A stretch of 11,882 nucleotides of DNA from JANNGZ01 sp031404155. GTDB lineage: Bacteria > Pseudomonadota > Gammaproteobacteria > Burkholderiales > Burkholderiaceae_C. Within the stretch, counting starts at the first letter, position 1. Every line of letters begins with the position of its first letter. The notes under the pieces were generated by a model, which saw only the letters and a program-made list of their open reading frames with translations, was not told the DNA's origin and did not search any database. The stretch is taken from NCBI GenBank assembly GCA_031404155.1, contig JANNGZ010000050.1:1-11882 (forward strand). Reading direction: 5' to 3'. Positions 6,111 to 11,882 of the stretch are shown here, piece after piece. Position numbers and translations under genes: made by a program.

Positions 6111-6940
6111 CGCCCCACCAGGTTGAGCGACCAGTCGTAGTCGAGGTGCGACACCGGCAACTGCTTGGCTTTCAGCTTGGCCTGCTCGTCGGCGTTGTCG
6201 CTGAGCTGCACGGCGTACTTGGCGAACAGATCTTCGACTTTCGAGAAGCCCTTGTGGCCCTTTTCGAAGTCTTCGCGGAACCACTTGAAGATCGAACTCA
6301 CCTCGAGCTTGCCGTCCTTGACCCGGTTGCGGGTGCGGTCGCCCATGAAGCGCTGCATGCCGTCTTCGAGCTGTGCCTCCAGCTTCGCCGCGGTGAAGGC
6401 TTCATTGCGCAGCGCCGGGCAGCCGATCGACGCGCAGTTCACCGCCGCATGCACCCGCGGCTCGTTGTACTTCGGGCGCAGTTGTTCATGCTCGATCCAG
6501 TCGAGGTGATGCTTCTCGCCGAGCAGGCTGAAGAACTCGATCTTCCACGGTGCGCTCAAAAAACCGCCAAGGTCCTTGATCGACTTCAGGCTCGGGAATT
6601 TGGTCAGGATCAGCTCCACCGTGTAGGCGTTGTAGGCGTTGATCAGGAAGGCCATCTGCTGCTCGCGGCTCCACTTGTCGAAGTCGGCTTTGGGCACCGC
6701 GCTCATGCTGGCGAGCACCTTACCCAACTCGGCACGGTCGGTGGCGAACCCGGCGTAGTCGACCCGGCTTTGTTTGTTGTCGGGCAGCCATTGGACGTGC
6801 TTCTTCACCAGCGCGTCCAGCGCGGGGTAGTTGTGGTCGAACTGCGCCGGCTGTGCCAAGGCAGCCGGCAGGGCCAGCAGTGCAAAAAGCAGCGCGAAAA
6901 GCTGGGCGAAAACGGGGGCAATGAATCTCTTCATGAACAT
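6107..6940 (-). CDS. DUF547 domain exported protein
   Basis: A 277-residue protein with a clear signal peptide (residues 1-29, FALLFALLALPAALA, cleaved before QPAQF). The mature part is a single DUF547 domain: MAFLINAYNAYTVELI (97-112), FFSLLGEKHHLDWIEHE (136-152), the Cys-containing RVHAAVNCASIGCP (162-175), FKWFREDFE (218-226), and a closing LDYDWSLN (267-274). The paired cysteines 169 and 174 are the conserved signature; no enzymatic activity is firmly assigned to this family. The start at 6940 leaves 8 bases after the stop of the membrane flavoprotein gene, with a weak GAAAG before it. The ATG two codons on (6934) is an alternative. Downstream it overlaps the DUF3047 gene by 4 bases. Its periplasmic location and neighbours suggest an envelope role linked to the membrane flavoprotein. 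Confidence 0.88.
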   Translation of the reverse strand: MFMKRFIAPVFAQLFALLFALLALPAALAQPAQFDHNYPALDALVKKHVQWLPDNKQSRVDYAGFATDRAELGKVLASMSAVPKADFDKWSREQQMAFLINAYNAYTVELILTKFPSLKSIKDLGGFLSAPWKIEFFSLLGEKHHLDWIEHEQLRPKYNEPRVHAAVNCASIGCPALRNEAFTAAKLEAQLEDGMQRFMGDRTRNRVKDGKLEVSSIFKWFREDFEKGHKGFSKVEDLFAKYAVQLSDNADEQAKLKAKQLPVSHLDYDWSLNLVGR

Positions 6941-6948
6941 TGGAGCTT

Positions 6949-9111
<2,163 letters not shown>

Positions 9112-9167
9112 GGGGCTCCTCCAGGTGGCTCGGCGTGTGTTCTTGGGTCGGCCCAGCCGCGCGCGAC

Positions 9168-9176
9168 ATTACACCA
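9168..9176 (-). promoter_or_regulatory. Candidate extended -10 promoter for the five-gene operon
   Basis: The minus strand reads TGGTGTAAT here: an extended TGn followed by TGTAAT, five of six to the sigma-70 -10 consensus. No good -35 lies at 17 bases, which extended -10 promoters can tolerate. Transcription would start near 9161, leaving a leader of about 50 bases before the ATG at 9111. It is the only plausible element seen in the 115-base divergent gap. Confidence 0.35.
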
Positions 9177-9226
9177 GCGAGGGCGGGCAGCAAGCGCTAC
9201 AGTGGGTTCGCTCTCAAGGAGAAACC

Positions 9227-9637
9227 ATGCCCACCCGCCGCCCGCGCAATTCGAAATCCCTGCTCACTCAGGCGGCCGAGCTCTCGCTCGCGGTGCCGCA
9301 GGTGGTGGCGCACCGTGTGGCGCGCATGGCGGTAGCGGGGCACGCGCCGAGCGCACGCGACCGCAAGGAATTTGCGCTGATGCTCGCGGAGAAAAAGGAC
9401 GCGTTCGGCGAGTCCTGGAACGCGATGGCCCAGCAGGCGGTGCGCGCGAACCAAAGCCTGGCCGTGTCGTTCATGGACTCGCTCTGGGCGCCGTCGCTGC
9501 GTGGCAAAGCGTCGACGACCGCGCTGGCCACACAGCTTCATCACGCCGCCCTCGGCGTGCTCGGCAAGGGCATGGCGCCCGTGCACCGCAAGGCGGTGGC
9601 CAACGCCAAGCGGCTGGCGCGGCTCAAGTTGAAGTAG
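9227..9637 (+). CDS. Phasin-like polyhydroxyalkanoate granule-associated protein
   Basis: A 136-residue basic, alpha-helical protein without signal peptide or membrane segment. AELSLAVPQVVAHRVARMA, then SARDRKEFALM, then ESWNAMAQQAVRANQSLA resemble a family of short phasins in Burkholderiales that coat polyhydroxyalkanoate granules. The amphipathic helices and the lysine/arginine-rich C-terminus (KRLARLKLK) fit granule or nucleic-acid association. The start at 9227 follows AAGGAGA (9216-9222) at good spacing; a longer open frame from 8990 would run through the divergent gene's coding region and is rejected. The gene stands alone on the + strand, divergent from the flavoprotein operon and convergent with the phosphatidyltransferase gene. 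The family call rests on recall of similar sequences, without a unique motif. Confidence 0.68.
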   Translation: MPTRRPRNSKSLLTQAAELSLAVPQVVAHRVARMAVAGHAPSARDRKEFALMLAEKKDAFGESWNAMAQQAVRANQSLAVSFMDSLWAPSLRGKASTTALATQLHHAALGVLGKGMAPVHRKAVANAKRLARLKLK

Positions 9638-9654
9638 GCGTCTGCACTGCTGAG

Positions 9655-9685
9655 CGGTGCGCGGCATGAAGCGCGCGGCGCACCG
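9655..9685. terminator. Inverted repeat in the convergent gap; candidate bidirectional terminator
   Basis: CGGTGCGC (9655-9662) pairs perfectly with GCGCACCG (9678-9685), giving an 8-base stem and 15-base loop. It lies between the stop of the phasin gene and the stop of the convergent phosphatidyltransferase gene. Position and symmetry suit a shared terminator. No T-run follows on either strand, so intrinsic termination is uncertain. Confidence 0.4.
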
Positions 9686-9691
9686 GCCGGC

Positions 9692-10300
9692 TCAACGCGA
9701 CAACACCTTTGCACCACCCACGATGCGCGTGGCGATGGTGATCCCGCACAAGGCCGCGAAGCCGTAGGCCCACCAGGCAAAGTGCTCGGGCCAAAGGCAC
9801 ATCAGGCTGAAGCAGAGCAGCGTTTCGGTGGCTTCGGTGAGACCACCGAGGTAGAAAAATCCTTTGGCCGGGTAGGCGCTGCTGGCCAAGCCACGCCGCT
9901 CGGCCAGGATCGCAAAGGCGAGAAAACTCGAGCCGGTTCCGATGAACGCGGCAAGCAGCACCGCGGCGGGCAAGGCATTCGCGGCCGGCTGGGCAATCGC
10001 AAACGCGAGAGGGATGCTGGCGTAGAACAAGAAGTCCAGCGTGATGTCGAGAAACGCGCCGTGGTCTGTGGCCTGGGTCAGGCGCGCCACCGGGCCGTCG
10101 AGCCCGTCGGCCAGGCGGCTGGCCAGCAGCAGCGCAAGGCCGAGCAGGTACTGATGCCAGACGATCGCGGCGGCGGCGCCAACGCCGATCGCGAAGCCGG
10201 CCAGGCTGATCGCATCGGCGCCGATGCCGGCGTTTACGAAGCGCCGCGCCGCGCCGTCGAGTGCCGGTTTGAGCAAGGCGATCGCGGCGCGGTCGAGCAT
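9692..10300 (-). CDS. CDP-alcohol phosphatidyltransferase family membrane protein
   Basis: A 202-residue integral membrane protein with about six hydrophobic segments. The diagnostic CDP-alcohol phosphotransferase motif is complete on residues 65-89: DGLDGPVAR, then G81, then D85 and D89, supplying the four aspartates that bind the metal and CDP-lipid. Enzymes of this fold transfer a substituted phosphate from a CDP-linked donor (usually CDP-diacylglycerol) to an alcohol such as glycerol phosphate, serine or inositol. The acceptor cannot be read from the sequence; it is shorter than, and unlike, typical PgsA. The ATG at 10300 lies 15 bases after the stop of the YHS lipoprotein gene, so the two are probably co-transcribed. 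The ribosome-binding site is poor. The C-terminus ends TRIVGGAKVLSR in the cytoplasm. Confidence 0.9.
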   Translation of the reverse strand: MLDRAAIALLKPALDGAARRFVNAGIGADAISLAGFAIGVGAAAAIVWHQYLLGLALLLASRLADGLDGPVARLTQATDHGAFLDITLDFLFYASIPLAFAIAQPAANALPAAVLLAAFIGTGSSFLAFAILAERRGLASSAYPAKGFFYLGGLTEATETLLCFSLMCLWPEHFAWWAYGFAALCGITIATRIVGGAKVLSR

Positions 10301-10315
10301 CGGCCCAGGGAGCCG

Positions 10316-10933
10316 CTAGGGTTTCAGCGTGCCCGCCGTTTTGCGCTTCGCGTACTCGGCTTCCAGCTCCGCGCCGCTCATGTAGTGCGGCACCCGGAAC
10401 ACCAGGCGCTTGCTGCGCTGGATGAAGCTGTTCGAGCCGGCCACCTCTTCGGCCCAGTACTTGTCGGCGAGTTTCGTGTTGGCCACGCGGTCCATCTCGA
10501 AGCCGCGCTGCGAAGCGGCGCCGCCGAAGATGTAGAGCTTGCCGTCCCAGATGCGCCAGGCGTCGGCGTCGCCGCCCCAGGGGATGCCGTAGACGATGCC
10601 GTTGGCGCAGTAGCCGCCGTATTGCGGCAGGTACTTCTTCGGTTCCTTGTCGAACAGCGCCTTGTGTTCGGCGCTGGCGAAGCGGAAGGTGACGCCGTCG
10701 AGCACGCTCTTGATCTGCGGGTTGCCGGCGGCGTGTTTGCCCTGGGTGAAATACGCGACCACGTCGTGGCCCTTGAGCATCAGGCGCTCGTCGCCCTCGG
10801 TCACCGCGTTGACCGGCTTGAGCGTGCCGGCGGGGTTCTGCGCACTCATCGCGGAACAACCGGCCAGCAGCACGACCGCACGGGCGGCGAGGGCGAAGCG
10901 CAGGCGGAGGAATGTCGGGCGGGTGGGGCTCAT
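10316..10933 (-). CDS. YHS-domain lipoprotein
   Basis: A 205-residue protein. It begins with an arginine-rich n-region and a lipobox LAGC (23-26), so it should be lipidated at Cys26 and held in the envelope. Residues 50-109 form a YHS domain: LKGHDVVAYFTQGK (53-66), VTFRFASAEHKALFDKEPKKYLPQ in two adjoining pieces (81-104), and YGGYCA (105-110). YHS domains occur in metal-related and copper or heavy-metal proteins, but many stand-alone bacterial ones have no assigned function. A GIPWGGDADAWRIWDGKLY segment (116-134) follows, common in this exported subgroup. The ATG at 10933 has GGAGG 7 bases upstream and overlaps by one base the stop of a 20-codon open frame (TGATG). The phosphatidyltransferase gene follows after 15 bases. 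A metal or redox role is inference. Confidence 0.87.
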   Translation of the reverse strand: MSPTRPTFLRLRFALAARAVVLLAGCSAMSAQNPAGTLKPVNAVTEGDERLMLKGHDVVAYFTQGKHAAGNPQIKSVLDGVTFRFASAEHKALFDKEPKKYLPQYGGYCANGIVYGIPWGGDADAWRIWDGKLYIFGGAASQRGFEMDRVANTKLADKYWAEEVAGSNSFIQRSKRLVFRVPHYMSGAELEAEYAKRKTAGTLKP

Positions 10934-10995
10934 CAGGCAACCTCCGTACTACGTACTGCGGTGAATTCGCCCTTCGGGCGGCCGTGCGTGCTCAT
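10933..10995 (-). CDS. Proximal 20-codon leader ORF, copy 2
   Basis: The minus strand encodes MSTHGRPKGEFTAVRSTEVA and a TGA whose last base is the first base of the YHS gene's ATG (TGATG). Its own ATG shares one base with the stop of the distal copy. The YHS gene's GGAGG lies inside this frame, so ribosomes finishing it would be in place to restart on the lipoprotein. Whether the peptide itself matters is unknown. Coding length, start, stop and coupling are visible; translation is inferred. I recall similar short GRPKGE-containing predicted peptides from Comamonadaceae genomes, not verified here. Confidence 0.42.
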   Translation of the reverse strand: MSTHGRPKGEFTAVRSTEVA

Positions 10996-11057
10996 CAGGC
11001 AACCTCCGTACTACGTACTGCGGTGAATTCGCCCTTCGGGCGGCCGTGCGTGCTCAT
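10995..11057 (-). CDS. Distal 20-codon leader ORF, copy 1
   Basis: Identical in sequence to the proximal copy and encoding the same 20-residue peptide. Unlike the proximal copy, its ribosome-binding site lies outside the repeat: AAAGGA about 8 bases before the ATG at 11057. It is therefore the natural entry point for translation of the chain leader 1, leader 2, YHS lipoprotein. A cis-acting leader role (translational coupling or attenuation through the CGCCCGAAGGGCG hairpin) is more likely than a functional peptide. Confidence 0.42.
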   Translation of the reverse strand: MSTHGRPKGEFTAVRSTEVA

Positions 11058-11106
11058 GCGGGGGTCCTTTGACGGCGGTCGATCGTGCGGCGCGAGTGTA
11101 CGCATC

Positions 11107-11135
11107 GCGGGGCGTGTGTCGGGCCCACGCCCCGC
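11107..11135. promoter_or_regulatory. 10-base inverted repeat in the 5' region of the leader/YHS unit
   Basis: GCGGGGCGTG (11107-11116) and CACGCCCCGC (11126-11135) are perfect complements separated by 9 bases. It lies between the hydantoinase stop (11211) and the first leader ORF (11057). A weak -10-like TACACT sits just downstream on the minus strand. It could be an operator or a terminator for the upstream gene. The absence of a T-run argues against a standard terminator. Confidence 0.4.
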
Positions 11136-11210
11136 AAAGCCCCGCCGCGCAGCGGCCGATGTTGCGACGAATGAGAGAAACCGGCCGCCAACCCGACCGC
11201 GGCGAGCCGG

Positions 11211-11882
11211 TCACGGGCGGCCGCAACCGCCGCCGCCCGGCGTCTCGATCACGAACACATCCCCCGGCGCCATCTCGGCCGAGCCGATGTGGCCGAGCGC
11301 TTCAACGCTGCCGTCGCGCCGCTCGACCCGGTTGACTCCCAAGGCGCCGGGCGCGCCGCCGTCCAGCCCGAACGCGGGCACGACGCGGCCGTTGCTCAGG
11401 ATCGACGCGGTCATCGCTTGGAGAAAGCGCACCCTTCTCACGCCGCCGTCGCCACCCTGCCAGCGCCCTGCCCCGCCCGAGCCGGCGCGGACCGCGTAAC
11501 TCTCCAGCCGCACCGGGAAGCGGAACTCGAGCACCTCGGGGTCGGTGAGACGCGAGTTGGTCATGTGCGTCTGCACGACGCTGGTGCCGTTGAAGCCGCC
11601 GACCACCTGCCCCGCGTCGTCCTTCCACAGGCCCGCACCCGAGCCGCCCGAGATGGTTTCGTAGTACTGGTGTTGCTGGTTGCCGAAGGTGAAGTTGTTC
11701 ATCGTGCATTGGCTCGCGGCCATCACGCCGAGCGCGCCGAACAAGGCGTTCGTGACGCAGCTCGAGGTTTCTACATTGCCCGCCACCACTGCTGCCGGTG
11801 GTCTCGGGTTCAACATGCAGCCCTCGGGCACGATGACGTTCAAGGGCTTGAGGCAGCCGGCGTTGAGCGGTATGTCGTCGTC
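11211..11882 (-). CDS. Hydantoinase B / 5-oxoprolinase C-terminal domain (5' end outside window)
   Basis: The frame is open from the right edge to TGA at 11211-11213, giving the last 223 residues. They are the end of a HydB/HyuB domain: DIPLNAGCLKPLNVIVPEGC, then NPRPPAAVVAGNVETSSCV, QCTMNNFTFGN, YYETISGGSGAG, TNSRLTDPEVLEFRFPV, and a glycine-rich close ETPGGGGCGRP. Such proteins, alone or as the second half of a single-chain 5-oxoprolinase, perform ATP-dependent opening of hydantoins or 5-oxoproline (N-methylhydantoinase, acetophenone-carboxylase-like or OplAH types). Which type applies depends on the missing N-terminal part. All conserved segments are intact. A TTG at 11843 could be mistaken for a start but is internal, since conserved family sequence continues upstream of it. 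Confidence 0.9.
   Translation of the reverse strand, partial: DDDIPLNAGCLKPLNVIVPEGCMLNPRPPAAVVAGNVETSSCVTNALFGALGVMAASQCTMNNFTFGNQQHQYYETISGGSGAGLWKDDAGQVVGGFNGTSVVQTHMTNSRLTDPEVLEFRFPVRLESYAVRAGSGGAGRWQGGDGGVRRVRFLQAMTASILSNGRVVPAFGLDGGAPGALGVNRVERRDGSVEALGHIGSAEMAPGDVFVIETPGGGGCGRP

Larger units (their letters stand above)
10928..11057. repeat. Tandem direct repeat, 62-base unit, two full copies plus 6 bases
   Basis: Unit 1 is 10928-10989 and unit 2 is 10990-11051, identical at every base. The first six bases of a third (GCTCAT) are at 11052-11057. Each unit holds an EcoRI-like GAATTC, a small hairpin CGCCCTTCGGGCG, a short inverted repeat GTACTACGTAC, and, on the minus strand, an ATG, a GGAGG and a TGA. 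Perfect identity points to a recent duplication or strong constraint. Confidence 0.97.

Noticed and set aside
9624..10940. 438-codon minus-strand frame spanning the YHS and phosphatidyltransferase genes
   Set aside because: It crosses two genes with recognisable domains in another frame and is extremely arginine-rich, so it is an artefact.
10963..11036. GAATTCGCCCTT, twice, identical to the junction sequence of common TA-cloning vectors
   Set aside because: It lies inside the 62-base repeat, is in frame within the leader ORF, and the flanks do not match vector polylinker. It is read as native sequence, although the coincidence justifies checking raw reads.
10928..11057. CRISPR array
   Set aside because: The two 62-base copies are directly adjacent with no unique spacers between them; it is a simple tandem duplication.

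Overview
The window is GC-rich, densely packed chromosomal DNA. Its gene content and codon habits suggest a betaproteobacterium of the order Burkholderiales, most likely Comamonadaceae or a relative. Pointers are a phasin-like protein, a short intergenic repeat of a type I associate with that family, and a fused TVP38/TMEM64-flavoprotein. The assignment is inference; no rRNA or other phylogenetic marker is present.

Layout. (1) 1-600: the 3' end of an IS110-family transposase (+ strand) and about 320 bases of non-coding right end. (2) 602-1719: a minus-strand alpha/beta hydrolase with lower GC than its surroundings. It is flanked by a perfect 14-base inverted repeat containing integron core-site sequence (GTTAGGC / GCCTAAC). 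Upstream of it lies an attC-like structure (1539-1719) with R and L boxes at the canonical 5-base spacing. This looks like a lone gene cassette with an IS110 element next to, or inside, its own attC. (3) 1827-3008: an M20D amidohydrolase (-).

(4) 9111 down to 3197: a tightly coupled five-gene minus-strand operon. In transcription order it encodes a TVP38/TMEM64-mercuric-reductase-like fusion, an exported DUF547 protein, an exported DUF3047 protein, a SelD-N-terminus-like FAD oxidoreductase, and EgtD (histidine N-alpha-trimethylation to hercynine). Three successive junctions are 4-base ATGA or GTGA overlaps. EgtB is not in the window. The operon joins two flavoproteins, two secreted proteins of unknown function and a hercynine-forming enzyme, and is the strongest candidate here for an incompletely described system.

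(5) 9227-9637: a phasin-like gene (+), divergent from that operon. (6) 11057 down to 9692: a minus-strand unit that begins with a 62-base tandem duplication. Each copy encodes the same 20-residue peptide with its stop overlapping the next start (TGATG). It continues into a YHS-domain lipoprotein and a CDP-alcohol phosphatidyltransferase-family membrane enzyme. (7) 11211-11882: the C-terminal part of a hydantoinase B/5-oxoprolinase gene (-), running off the right edge.

Starts were chosen by ribosome-binding sites and by overlap with the preceding gene, so several are shorter than the longest open frame. No tRNA, rRNA, CRISPR array or riboswitch was recognised.
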